This document shows positions 9,677 through 20,040 of a stretch of 64,000 bases of DNA, in pieces. The stretch is from positions 23,727,411 through 23,791,410 of the forward strand of contig NC_067203.1 in assembly GCF_026262505.1 (NCBI RefSeq), read 5' to 3'. The first letter of the stretch is position 1, and every line of letters begins with the position of its first letter. Position numbers and translations under genes: made by a program. Below the pieces are notes generated by a model that was given only the letters and a program-made list of their open reading frames with translations, was not told the DNA's origin and did not search any database. Source of the stretch: Trichomonas vaginalis G3. Lineage: Eukaryota; Parabasalia; Trichomonadida; Trichomonadidae.

Positions 9677-10504
9677 ATGACAACATTAGAGAACACAACA
9701 ACTGCTATCGTTCATGAAGCCATTAATGAAGAATACGAGTACATACAGTATAACAAACAGTTACGTCTCATTCGTTCAGTCAAAGACGACATGTACCAAA
9801 TGCAAAGTATAATGAATGCTCTTCAGTCTACAAAGCAAGCATATCATTGGTTTGAAAACCAACAGACAAAAGAACTTTTAGAAGAATTTCCTCATATGTT
9901 TGCTACCCTCGGAAAACCGAGGGAAGAGATTCCGTACGAAAATCGCAAGAATTTGGCACCTGGTTTGAAAGGTTATTATGTTCATAGACTTTTAGTAAAT
10001 GCTGTAGCAATGTGGGCTTCACCTCGTTATGCTTGTTATATTTTCATGATGTTAGATGAACTATATAAAGCAGAACGTGAAGAGATGGAAAAGAAACTTC
10101 AAGCAAAAGATGAAGTCATTGAATCCAAAGACAAAAGCATACAGAAAAGAATACCACGTTCAGTACCAAAAGGAAAGGAAAAAAGCTATAAGTATATGAT
10201 ATATACTGAAGAGATGGAGAAAGAAGAAGATAAAGATATGGTTATGTTGCATTTAGTCAGAAGAAACAACAAGAGCTTTTATGACCTCGCTCAAATATAT
10301 AAATCTGACAGAAGCTGGTTCTATCGTGAAAACTTACCGATTTCAATGACACCGAATGAGCAAATAAAGGAAATTGTCAAAAATACTCTTCCTCAAACAC
10401 ACTATGACATCAAAGGTTGCACAATACTTACATTCAAAGAAGACTTAACATTACTGAAGGAAAAAATAACAGAATATTTCGATAACTTCAAAGAGGAAGA
10501 ATGA
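9677..10504 (+). CDS. KilA-N (MSV199-like) plus DUF3627-like protein
   Basis: 275 aa. N-terminal MSV199/KilA-N-like region with the hallmark GYYVHRLLVNAVAMWASPRYACYI, then a charged coiled coil (residues about 130-160, EEMEKKLQAKDEVIESKDK), a basic linker (KRIPRSVPKGKEK), and a C-terminal DUF3627-like domain (VMLHLVRRNNKSFYDLA, SWFYRENLPI). This architecture is known from large eukaryotic DNA viruses and is thought to bind DNA. A close homologue lies at 34118-34957. The T-rich leader ending AGACAGTAATG is shared with the other KilA-N genes. A palindrome-iteron site follows the stop codon. Confidence 0.82.
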   Translation: MTTLENTTTAIVHEAINEEYEYIQYNKQLRLIRSVKDDMYQMQSIMNALQSTKQAYHWFENQQTKELLEEFPHMFATLGKPREEIPYENRKNLAPGLKGYYVHRLLVNAVAMWASPRYACYIFMMLDELYKAEREEMEKKLQAKDEVIESKDKSIQKRIPRSVPKGKEKSYKYMIYTEEMEKEEDKDMVMLHLVRRNNKSFYDLAQIYKSDRSWFYRENLPISMTPNEQIKEIVKNTLPQTHYDIKGCTILTFKEDLTLLKEKITEYFDNFKEEE

Positions 10505-10532
10505 AGTCACGACAACATTAACGAAGAGAGAA

Positions 10533-10590
10533 TGAGGTGAAAAAAGAGGTGAAAAAACGGGTGAGATCTCACCTCTTCACCTAAAATATA
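10533..10590. promoter_or_regulatory. Palindrome-iteron site A4 (inverted)
   Basis: GGTGA repeats with A-runs, the GGTGAGATCTCACC palindrome, then CTTCACCT, about 30 bp after the stop of the KilA-N/DUF3627 gene. Same orientation as the site at 8816. Confidence 0.6.
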
Positions 10591-10799
10591 TTTTTGTGCT
10601 ATATTTACACTCATTTACGAAGAAGTCATGAATCCTACGTCAATTATGTTCGACACTGTAAGCATTAACAATAACATTAACGAAGCATCATGCTGTTCGC
10701 TCTTTCGTACCTGTTGTCAAAATGTCATGTTGTCATCATTTTTAAAAGAAGTTAATTAACCTGGTGACACATGGTGACGTGGTGACACTTTCAGTTATT

Positions 10800-11285
10800 C
10801 AAAAATATATTTTTGCTTAAATAGCTCAGGGTCAATTTCTTCAACCATTTCACTTCCTTCGTCAATGTCAATAAAGCTTCTTCAACCTTTGGTAAGAACT
10901 TTTGTATGACATCTTTGTTCGTTATTGTCTTCAGAGATGAAGGATAATATTTCACATTTGTTTCACCCTTCTTATTTCTTTCTGTTCGGAAAGATTCATA
11001 GTAATACTGAAGAAGTCAATGTGGAGTTCTTTATAATAGTATAATGAGTATCTTTGACATTCACGAAAAACCATTTTGTTTCAAAACTACTGCTAACTCT
11101 TGTGAAGTATAACGTTTGCGGTCAATGACGATAGCTAATGTCTGACATACTGACCAAACTTAGATTCTTTCACAAACTCTTGTTAAAGATAACATTAACG
11201 TTTGAAGCACCATTGAACTCATTCTTGATGGCAGTAGCGAGAGCATTGTATGAAAAGAACTTGCAATCTTGCATGTGTTTCATTA
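10800..11285 (-). pseudogene. Broken minus-strand gene of element A
   Basis: Remains of a protein gene whose likely start codon at 11285 follows ATTTTTATTTTAATG. Readable pieces include CKFFSYNALATAIKNEF and an IVIDRKRYTSQELA-like stretch, which recall small KilA-N or helix-turn-helix-like proteins, but no family can be assigned. Several breaks. It is divergent from the polymerase locus. Confidence 0.45.
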
Positions 11286-11372
11286 AAATAAAAATATTAA
11301 ATTATTTTGAAAAATAACTTAAAAAAAATCTAATCTAATTTTTTCTAAAATTTTTTTTATTTCCTACTAAAG

Positions 11373-14300
11373 ATGTATCGGAAGTTGTCTAAGTTAGAAC
11401 ACTCGGAAATAAAACAACTTCTTACAGAAGCTAACATAGATGTTGCAAAACATTACGCGACAAACAAAAAAAGCACTCGCTGACTTCATTAAAGACTACA
11501 ATGGTGAAATAACTTATGATAGAATTCATGAGTTCATAAATGCAAGAGCATTTCCTTTAAATGACGTTGCTATTGACTTATATCATAGACGTTCAATACC
11601 TCATGAAGTAAGAAGAGAAATGTTTGACATAACAAATGCGAACGTTGGTCATACTCGTAAAGCTCTTTCGCATGATGTTCGTCAAGAGATGTTTGACATA
11701 ACAAATGCAAACGTTGGTGAAACAAGAAGAAGAGACGACACACTGAAACAACAGAGAAGAGAGATGTTTAAGAGCGCTATAGAACAAGTTCGCAAAGCTA
11801 ACGATGTCATTCGTTCCATTGACGACAAACCAAAAGAAGGTGAGAGATGGTTAAAGAAAGATGAAGAGAATAGGAAGAGAAATGTGAAGTCAGGCAATAG
11901 ACTCATTGACTTTAACATCGAAGCTTTAGATGAACCAAACAGAGACTATTTACACAAACATTTCGGTAAGGTTTTCATGAGACTCTTAGAGAAGATTAAA
12001 ATAAACTCCCAACAAAGATGGATGGTATGTTATAAACTTGGTGGAAAGTATGAATGTTCTACGTTAAACCTCAATAATATTGGAACATTACTACATCAGC
12101 TCTTGAAGGAGAACTTTATATCAGAGATAGAAGCAAATGCTGCAGGTATTGTTGAAATGCACTATGACTTCTTCTTGACAAACATAAAGAATCTTACTGA
12201 AATAAAGATGTATGATTTAACAGAATATGAAGGCTTAACGATGTCAGATGTAAGAAAGGCAAACCAAAAAGAGACCATATAGAGATGAAAGCACACTGAC
12301 AGAAGACAGAAAAGATTATTGAACAGACTTAACAAACAGGAGATAAACAAGATATAGATGACTTCTGGAATGAAATCCTTGATGAAAAGAAGTTTTATAA
12401 GAAGAGAAGCGGTCAGTTCTGGAAGTATCTTTGCACATTACCTATAAATCTTGAACGCTACCAAATCTTCAATGAACTGAACAAAAGAACTGCAGCACTT
12501 ATGACAGAAGACAATTGTTTCGTTTATGCTTGCATTCAGGCTGGAGTAGATGAAGAAACTATTGACCACATGAGAGAAGTCATTCGTGTTAGAGACTTTC
12601 CTCAAAGTAAAGTACAAGAAATTTCTGACGCAACAAGTATAGCATTTAATGTTACCATTGGTTATTTCAATGACTCAAGACATAATGAAATAAAGAGATA
12701 CATACCAAAAGAATGTAAAACTGTTCGAACTATTGACTTACTTCTTGTTGAAGACCACTACATGCTAAATGAAAGACTTCCAATGACAACATATTTCATT
12801 CGCAACTATATAGAAATCTTGAAGGAGTGTGGTGGAATGAACATTGAGAAAACAGATGAAAATATATACAATGAGAGAACAAATATGTAGTTCGCATGGA
12901 TAGAACTACACCGCTATGGGATGTTATGAAAACATTGTGGGAGTGCAAATATTTCGAACCTATTTCTTATGGAGAACTTTTCACATATACGACTGACTTA
13001 TATAAACAGAACCTTGCACCATTTAAAGATTTGACATATGCTCCAAAGTATTGTGTACAACTGAAGAAGAAAGCCGAGTCAAAAGAAGTAAATAAAAATA
13101 AGTGCAAGTTCATTCCTGAGCACGTTTTCTTTGCTGACTTTGAGTGTAGTACGGATGGCTTTCATAAAGCTTTTAACATCTGTTATGACAGTGAAGATGG
13201 TTCAGTGAGTGAAAGCATATGGGGTCAAAACTGTGCAACAGAATTTTTGGAACGACTTCCTGACAAGAGTTTAATATATTTCCATAACCTCAGTTATGAT
13301 ATAAACTTCATCTTAAGACACATGACAGAAGTGAAAGGAACTCCCATCATTAAAGGTTCACGAACAATGCAAATAACTGGCTTATATAAAGGACGGGCAA
13401 TTATTAAAAGACTCTTACAGTGTTATAAATAAGAAGCTTAAACTATTTCCTGCTATGTTTAACTTACAAACAGGACCGAAAGAAGTATTTCCATACAACT
13501 ACTACAGCAGTACTTTGTTAGCAAATGACAACAGAACTGGTGTCATTTCTGAAGCATGTAAGTTTATCCAGGATGCAGATACGTTCATGAAGAACATAGA
13601 TTCCATCAAAGGTTGCAGAATAGATGAAAACCACTTCGACTTAGAAAAATATAGCTCATTTTATTGTAAACAAGATGTAAGAATTTTAAGAGAAGGTTTT
13701 GTTAAGTTCCGCAATGACATATTGAAAGAATTTGATTTAAACGTTTATGACTACGTTAGTATTTGTTCTATTGCTAACAAATTGTTTGAGAACAGAGTAT
13801 ACTTCCCGAATGGAAATCTTTATGACCTCTCAAATAAACCAAGAGAATTTATTTCGAGATGCATTCAAGGTGGAAGATGTATGTTGTCAGATAACATGAA
13901 ACAAAAGAGCGAAAAGAAACTCATTGCTGACTTCGACGCTGTTTCATTATATCCATCCGCTATAGCAAGATTGTATACTTTAGAAGGAATTCCAAAAGTA
14001 TTGAAGGATGAGATGTTAAGCACAGAGTATCTCATGAGACATTTATTCGATGACGACCAAAAGGAACCCATTGGTGAAAAGTTTATGTCTGGCTTCTTTG
14101 TTCTCATTAAGATAACAGAGATTGGAATATATAGACACTTTCCTTTAATAGTTTGTGACCCTGAACTAAATCCAGAACTTAATGTTCCCAGAAGTTCAAA
14201 CACTTGCTGTCTCATGTATGTTGACCATATAACATTACAAGACCTTACAAAATATCAAGGTGTCAAATGTGAAGTGTTGCAAGGATACTATTACGATGGA

Positions 14301-15191
14301 AACAGAGATATTAGAATAAGAGATGAAGTAAAGAAGTTGTTTGAGTTAAGGTTAAAGTATAAGAAAGAAGGAAATCCTTTGCAAGAAAATATAAAGCTCA
14401 TTCTGAACAGTATTTATGGCAAAACTATTCTATCTCCTATTGAGTCAAAAATAACCATAGTAAATGACAAAGATGCTATAAGATATGCCATCAGAAACTA
14501 CAACCATATAGTGAAGTTCGAAGGTTTGGATGGTTCAGATAAAACTATTTTCAAGCTAACAAAAAGCATTTGCAGACACTTTAACTTCTGTCCACTTGGT
14601 GTTAACATTCTGTCAATGTCGAAGAGAATAATGAATGAAGTGTTTTGCACGATTGAAGACTTAGGATTAAAAGCATTTTATCAGGATACAGATTCGATGC
14701 ACATTTACAATGAAGACATACTACGTTTAGCTCATGAATTTAAGAAGAGATACGGTAGAGAACTTATTGGTAAAACATTAGGTCAATTTCATTCTGACTT
14801 CGCAGAAATAACACCTGGAAAACAAAGTTTAGCATACAAGTCAATATTTTGTGGAAAGAAGACTTACATAGACTTACTCACTAACGATTTAAATGAAGTT
14901 GCATTTCACTGCAGAATGAAAGGCGTGAAGCAAGATGTTATTGCTTTAACCGCTAATGAAATGTTTCCTGACTCTGTTCAGTGTTTCTATGATGAAGATA
15001 AAGGTTTAATGGTTCCGCAAGGAAAATTTGACAAAGACTCTGAGTTCAGTGTCATGAAACTTTATAAAGCACTTTATGACGGTCAAGAGATTGGATTTGA
15101 CTTATGTAAGTCATGTCAACCTTGCTTTGAAGAGAAGTTTAACTTCTCAATAACGACTAAAACAAGCTTTATTCGTAAGTTGAAGTTCTGA
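11373..15191 (+). pseudogene. Protein-primed family B DNA polymerase (pPolB) locus, broken
   Basis: The replicative polymerase of Polintons, which copies the linear genome by protein priming. Parts in order: N-terminal region with a twice-repeated REMFDITNANVG segment and a long charged helix (about 11440-12282), a DNCFVYACIQAG region (12501-12890), a 3'-5' exonuclease part with FFADFECS and YFHNLSYDINFI (12896-13432), and the polymerase part with motif A DFDAVSLYPS, motif B ILNSIYGKT and motif C YQDTDS (13455-15191). The locus is broken, about four breaks. No such gene is found in element B. Confidence 0.88.
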
Positions 15192-15348
15192 GGTCATTTA
15201 TTTTTGTCAGCAATGAGGTCATGAATGAGGTCAGCAATGAGGTCATGAATGAGGTCATGAATGAGGTCATTTATTTTTGTCATGAATGAGGTCATGAATG
15301 AGGTCAGCAATGAGGTCATTTATTTTTGTCAGCAATGAGGTCATTCGT
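15190..15348. repeat. 12-bp tandem repeats (GAGGTCATGAAT / GAGGTCAGCAAT)
   Basis: About a dozen units of GAGGTCA followed by TGAAT or GCAAT, interrupted by three blocks of TTTATTTTTGTCA. The array fills the gap between the convergent polymerase locus and the minus-strand gene at 15374, where two transcripts would end. Confidence 0.8.
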
Positions 15349-15373
15349 GATAAAAATAAAGCTAGCGTAGATT

Positions 15374-16231
15374 TTACAATACTGCGATGGTAGAGTTTAA
15401 GAGTTGTGCTTCAATGTAGAGACAATCTTTCCCATCTGAAGGTAAGAACACTGGACATTTATGGTCATGAGTGGAGAACATGTCTATCCAAAACTCACGA
15501 TTGAAGCCAGTTAATTTATAGTATTTAGGGTTAGGAAGTGGTGAAGTTCTTGTATGACCAATGAACTCATTTTCAACGCCTTTGGCTATATTAGAGAAAA
15601 GAATAGCTTGCTTTCTATCCCAAATGCCAGGTGTTACAATCTTTGAAAATTCATTTTTCCTCGGAAGCATTGCATCATAATTGAAAACATTCTTGAAATC
15701 ATCACTTGGTTCAGAGATTTGAAATCTTATACGTAATGGATTTTCTTTCTCTTTAGCGACTTCATTGAATGGTGAGAATACAATGAATTGACAGTCATGA
15801 GTTCCATCTTCATTTTCATTAAATTCATAATGAAAGTCTATAAGTTGTGGCCGACTACCTTCTTCCTTCAGTTGTGCAAGAAACTCACGTAAAGGCTGTA
15901 AAGTTTGTACTTCAATGTTGAACTTTTTCTCGAACATCTCATTAAATGAAATCATACATTGCAACAATGTTGTATCGTCTTTAAAGTATTTGTATATGTG
16001 AATGTTTTGGGCGCTTAAAGACTGTTCGTCATTTTCTATCTCGACTTGAAGTATAAAGTCAACCTTTCTGAAAGCACGTGTTATATACATAGATGTTATG
16101 CCAATGTACTTCTCTTCATTTATGTTCACAATCCAGTCTGTTGGAAACTTAAACGTTACTCTGTTCCCCTTTATTTTGACGTCAGGGTTTTCACTACTGA
16201 ACGCAACAGATAAAGGTATTTGTCTATACAT
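15374..16231 (-). CDS. Conserved Polinton protein of unknown function (FPTDWIVN family)
   Basis: 285 aa, beta-rich, no signal peptide or membrane segment. The N-terminus (VTFKFPTDWIVNINEEKYIGITSMYI) matches the pattern YRFDFPIRWLQSPSDAKAIGFRRV of the element B genes at 30949-31809 and 24497-25350. Near the C-terminus all contain a short block before a basic/hydrophobic tail. It sits beside the capsid genes in A, and beside the fibre in B, so a virion role is plausible. ATG at 16231 follows TTTTTATCCGAATTAAATG. Confidence 0.6.
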   Translation of the reverse strand: MYRQIPLSVAFSSENPDVKIKGNRVTFKFPTDWIVNINEEKYIGITSMYITRAFRKVDFILQVEIENDEQSLSAQNIHIYKYFKDDTTLLQCMISFNEMFEKKFNIEVQTLQPLREFLAQLKEEGSRPQLIDFHYEFNENEDGTHDCQFIVFSPFNEVAKEKENPLRIRFQISEPSDDFKNVFNYDAMLPRKNEFSKIVTPGIWDRKQAILFSNIAKGVENEFIGHTRTSPLPNPKYYKLTGFNREFWIDMFSTHDHKCPVFLPSDGKDCLYIEAQLLNSTIAVL

Positions 16232-16255
16232 TTAATTCGGATAAAAATAAACCAT

Positions 16256-16516
16256 TTACTCTTTCTTTGCTTCAGCTTCTTTAGCTTTTGCTTCAGCTTC
16301 TTCTCTAGCTTTCTTTGCCAGCAAACGTGGGTTCTTTTGTCTTCCAGCAGCTAATGCAGCAAGTTGTTTTTCACTAAGTTTTCTCTTTGGTCTCTCTGGC
16401 TTTTGTTCTTGTTTTTGTTCCTTCAGTTCGGATAAAATTTGCTCACGAATTTCTTTCTTCAATGCTTCAACATCTATGACCCCTTGGGTCTTGTCCGTAG
16501 GGCTTGTCTGAGTCAT
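16256..16516 (-). CDS. Small basic protein, probable DNA-binding virion protein
   Basis: 86 aa when started at the ATG at 16516, which follows TTTTTTATCTGCAATCAAATG. Helix-rich, with a central KRKLSEKQLAALAAGRQKNP stretch that resembles the (L)SEKQLAALAxGR motif of small basic proteins in several large DNA viruses, and an alanine/lysine/glutamate tail. A role in DNA condensation inside the capsid is possible but not shown. It is divergent from the gene at 16562 (45 bp apart). Confidence 0.55.
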   Translation of the reverse strand: MTQTSPTDKTQGVIDVEALKKEIREQILSELKEQKQEQKPERPKRKLSEKQLAALAAGRQKNPRLLAKKAREEAEAKAKEAEAKKE

Positions 16517-16561
16517 TTGATTGCAGATAAAAAACAAAATTAAAACTTTAACCGATGTAAA

Positions 16562-16990
16562 ATGAGCTTGTCAAAATCAGAGCGAGAGTCTATTATATTA
16601 AATGACGCAAGAGGAATACAACATCCTTTCTATTACGTAAGTCAGAGTAAAGATGGTAAAATATACGTAAGAAAAAGAAAGGTACCATTAGCGAATGCAG
16701 AGAGCGACAACATTAAGGTGCATGGCACCGAGGGCGAAGCCCATATAAAACCTTCTGTTCAAACTGAGCCACCAAAAGAACAAGAAGAAAAGAAGCCAGA
16801 TGTACTTTCAATAACGAACCAAGAGCTTATTGCAAAGTTCGTGAATTTCATTGAAAAACAAACCGAGTCAAAGAACCCTGACCCGCCAGTGAAAGAAGTT
16901 GAGACAAAAGAGAATGTACAGTTCATTGAAAATGTCAAGAAACAACTTCCACCACGAATGCCAAGAAGAAGAGTGAGAATAATGAAGTAA
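16562..16990 (+). CDS. Hypothetical capsid-cluster protein with basic tail
   Basis: 142 aa. N-terminal ordered part (HPFYYVSQSKDGKIYVRKRKVPL), a disordered proline/glutamate-rich middle and an arginine-rich C-terminus (PPRMPRRRVRIMK). Lies just before the major capsid locus on the same strand with a 27-bp gap. Not recognised; a DNA- or capsid-binding role is a guess. Confidence 0.5.
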   Translation: MSLSKSERESIILNDARGIQHPFYYVSQSKDGKIYVRKRKVPLANAESDNIKVHGTEGEAHIKPSVQTEPPKEQEEKKPDVLSITNQELIAKFVNFIEKQTESKNPDPPVKEVETKENVQFIENVKKQLPPRMPRRRVRIMK

Positions 16991-17017
16991 ATAGATATTT
17001 TTATCTGAAGTAAATAC

Positions 17018-18591
17018 ATGCAGAACGAACAGCTAAACGAATTTACTCCAGCAGAGCATATTCATCAGATTCGCTCATATTTCGATATCATAGACAATGC
17101 AGTTCAAATTGGTGACACTAATAGAAAATATTCTGACGCAAAGATTCCATCACAACCTGGAACTGCTAAAGATAACACATGGGTAACATTCAATCTCTCA
17201 CCTCCTGGTGAAAATATGTTGGACCTTTAAATACATTCATTACGTATAAAATGGAAGGTCAATTTATTGTAGATAAAGAAATTGGTTCAGGTTCCAATAA
17301 AACAAACCCACCAGGATTTTGGATTGGTTTCGATGACGCTTTCTATGCAGTTGCTGGATATCAAATCCTTGCAAATGGTCGTATCGTATATTCTCAAGAC
17401 AACGCAAGAGAAGAAGCATATATAACTTCAAACTCACAAACTACCGAACAAATAAAGAAAGTAGATGTTTTCTCAAAGACTCGACATGAAGATGTATGGA
17501 GTCATTCGGGAACATGCAGAACAGGACAAATTGTTAGTGGTCCAATTACAGCAGGAAAATCATTTGATTTTAAGCTTCGTTTAAGAATTCCTGTTAGAAG
17601 ATTCCTTCCATTAGAAGCTATTCGATTTATTCCTGCATTTGCTGGTAACATTCAGCTTAAAGTAAAGTTCAGTAGCGACGCATTACAATGCACATCTATA
17701 TCTGTAAATGATATCATTGCTTTCAATCCAACTCTTAAAGTTGCATTTGCTTCAGATTCAAATCCACCGACAAATAAATTTGTTCCATGGAATGAACCAT
17801 TCACTATGATAACGAAGGCAGTAGAAGCTAGTGGAACAGTTACTATTACAACTGTAACCCAGCAACTATTTCGAACAAAGATGGATTTTAATGAATGTTT
17901 CATTCATCCAAAGTCATTCTCTTTAGACCCTAACATTTATACAGAACTTGTAGAACATTATACAAACGAGGCTTTATGTTTTCCTGTTAAAGTTATGGAT
18001 TGGATTCCTATGGACGGTTCATTCTCAAAGAATACAGATAGTTCAAGTGCAACATTTACAGCAGCTTATACGCCTATTAATGTTAAAAGTATTTGGACAC
18101 TATTTAGAAAGAAAGACAACTATTATGTTAATTTTGAGAACCCTAAGTTTAAATATCTTCAGCTTTCCATGGGAGCTTATGGAAATATGCCTGCAGAACC
18201 TGAAAAATCATATGGACCTGTATTTTATGAAATGGTTGCGAACGCTTGCAATACAAACAATGATATGATTGGATTTAATGAAGATGTTATGAGGTCATTG
18301 GTGGATGATGGTAGTGTGGAACATAAATGGGATAGCTATGACAACACACATTTCTTATGTGGTTTTCCAACTGAAGTGGACTTTTGCTTCCAGCAAGGTC
18401 AAACATCTACTGCTCCGATAACATACAAATTGTCTGTTAAAGGACCTATTGAACTAGCAACTGAAAACGTACCAAAGCCACTTATTGGATTTATGAGGGA
18501 TTGTTGCTTTGCAATACAAGTAAGACAGTCAGGCATACCAATAATAAGACTTGACGACTATAACTTAGCTACGGACGACAGTGAGGAATAA
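17018..18591 (+). pseudogene. Major capsid protein locus (double jelly roll), two reading frames
   Basis: Capsid-forming protein of the Polinton double-jelly-roll family. A short N-terminal frame (17018-17230) is followed by a long one (17251-18591, 446 aa). Typical features: beta-rich throughout, FDFKLRLRIPVRRFLPLEAIR near the end of the first jelly roll, FAGNIQLKVKF, then a C-terminal jelly roll with NVKSIWTLFRKKDNY and YKLSVKGPIEL. The order of these blocks matches the element B locus (VKLKLRVPLSSFLIFRFLRYLP, WAGKISIEL, TMFVLFRRTIND). The locus appears broken once. The first frame follows TTTTTATCTGAAGTAAATAC before its ATG. Confidence 0.8.
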
Positions 18592-18621
18592 AGGATGAAC
18601 GTTTATTTTTAAAGCTTATAA

Positions 18622-19092
18622 ATGAGTTCTTCATCAAGCTCTCGTGAACCTTCACCATCTATGAAACAAACTTTACCAAACGATTATGGAGCACCTATTG
18701 AATATTTCTTACGAGCTGCACAATGGCAAAGAGCAGTCTCACCAAGGTTAGGTGTTCCACCAGCTCCTGTCAAAAATAGCATTTGGTCAAGTCCTTATAT
18801 AAAATATGGTCTCCCACTAGGTTTGCTAGCTATAGCAGGAGCAGTTATGATGTTGAAAAGAAATAAAGCAAATGTTGTAAATAATACTGAAGTAGCTGAA
18901 GTTAAACAAACTCCGACACCTTCGCCAAAACCAACGTCAAAACCAACGCCTTCACAAGCAAAACCTTCAATGACTCCTGAACCTATGGAAGTACAAACTC
19001 CTGTTCAAAAGTCAACTCCAAAACCGACTCCAACATTTAAACCAGAACCTACTCCTCAAATAAATCGTAAAACTCCTGCGTTTCCTTACTGA
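18622..19092 (+). CDS. Single-span membrane protein with PT-rich tail
   Basis: 156 aa. Serine-rich N-terminus, a hydrophobic segment at about residues 60-78 (GLPLGLLAIAGAVMML) flanked by KRNK, then a long proline/threonine/lysine tail with repeated TPxPxP units. It starts 31 bp after the capsid gene, on the same strand. Polintons and related viruses often carry small membrane proteins near the capsid genes. A virion membrane protein is the most likely role, by inference. Confidence 0.55.
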   Translation: MSSSSSSREPSPSMKQTLPNDYGAPIEYFLRAAQWQRAVSPRLGVPPAPVKNSIWSSPYIKYGLPLGLLAIAGAVMMLKRNKANVVNNTEVAEVKQTPTPSPKPTSKPTPSQAKPSMTPEPMEVQTPVQKSTPKPTPTFKPEPTPQINRKTPAFPY

Positions 19093-19140
19093 AAAAATAA
19101 CGTTATTTTTATTTAATATTAAAATTTTTATTTGATTGAA

Positions 19141-19377
19141 ATGACAAATAAAGTCACTGAAGCAATTAAACAAAAGTTTTTGGTAGAATACCTTAAATCA
19201 GGAACTATTCCAGAAGGTTTTTACATTCATACTATGAAGGATGGTAGAGTTCAGTTTAGAAAGATAAAGCAACCATTAGATAAAGAAGGAATTTTGAGAA
19301 AGATTAAATTACATGAGGACAACATTGCTGAACTTAAGAAGAAGTTAGAAGAGTTGGAGAAAGGAAGAGAGTTATAA
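19141..19377 (+). CDS. Small coiled-coil protein, 78 aa
   Basis: Begins at the ATG at 19141 after ATTTTTATTTGATTGAAATG. The second half is a strong coiled coil (LHEDNIAELKKKLEELEK); the first half has a short MKDGRVQFRKIK beta segment. Not recognised. It is followed within 20 bp by a palindrome-iteron site. Confidence 0.5.
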   Translation: MTNKVTEAIKQKFLVEYLKSGTIPEGFYIHTMKDGRVQFRKIKQPLDKEGILRKIKLHEDNIAELKKKLEELEKGREL

Positions 19378-19392
19378 AGTAATGAATTCAAG

Positions 19393-19443
19393 TGGGTGAA
19401 AAAACAGGTGAAAAAAGAGGTGAGATCTCACCACTTCACCTAA
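19393..19443. promoter_or_regulatory. Palindrome-iteron site A5 (inverted)
   Basis: GGGTGAAAAAACAGGTGAAAAAAG-type repeats followed by AGGTGAGATCTCACC and ACTTCACCT. Same half-site as the other element A sites, and again directly after a stop codon. Confidence 0.6.
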
Positions 19444-19534
19444 ATTTAAATGGATGTTTTCATACGTGTGGGAGTGGTGATATCATTAATTTTAAGTTTA
19501 TTTTTTATTTTATTTTTATTTTATTTTTATATAA

Positions 19535-19859
19535 ATGACGAAAACTTGAGATAACAAACTACAACGGTCATGAGTTCAAGAATTTGTTCTTCGTTCCTCG
19601 TGAAAATACATTCTATCAGATACGAGGGAGAAAGGGTAAAGTTAGTTTGAGCGTTTATGAAGGAATGAAGAATGGAAAGTTTATACAAGCATACGATACA
19701 AACGGTAAACGTGTTTCATTAGCTTTGTCAAAACTTACTAACATTTATTTTGACAGTGATTTTGACTCTGACGATTGGAGTGACAGCAGCAATAGTGAAG
19801 AATATGAACTGTTGTGTGAAGCAAAGCAATGGGAAGAGTTGCAATACTTTTGTAAGTGA
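19535..19859 (+). pseudogene. Orphan C-terminal module related to the element B HNH locus
   Basis: The readable frame (from about 19540) begins ITNYNGHEFKNLFFV and continues TFYQIRGRKGKVSLSVYEG, AYDTNGKRVSLALSKL. This matches ITDYGEHTFEFYYYSEEQ and NARDTDGKYVQIHLNKF found after the HNH nuclease of element B (29558-30137). No HNH part is seen here. An acidic DSDFDSDDWSDSSNSEE tail follows. Broken. Confidence 0.45.
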
Positions 19860-20040
19860 GAACGTTTATTTTTTTACAGTAGTGAGGTGAAGTGGTTGGC
19901 GGCTTTATAAATATTTAAGGTTAAGTTGGTGTTTGTGTTTGTGTTGTAAAATATACGTTAACGGTTTTGTAAAGTGTCAAATTCACAAGTATTGCGTATG
20001 GAGGAACGCAGTGCCTCCATACACGAGACTTGTATACTAA

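Noticed and set aside
15190-15348. CRISPR-like array
   Set aside because: Units are 12 bp and contiguous, with no unique spacers; this is a simple tandem repeat in a eukaryote.
19920-20040. Possible small RNA gene in the GT-rich stretch beside the short terminal gene copy
   Set aside because: No stable fold or box elements are seen; simple GT-rich spacer.
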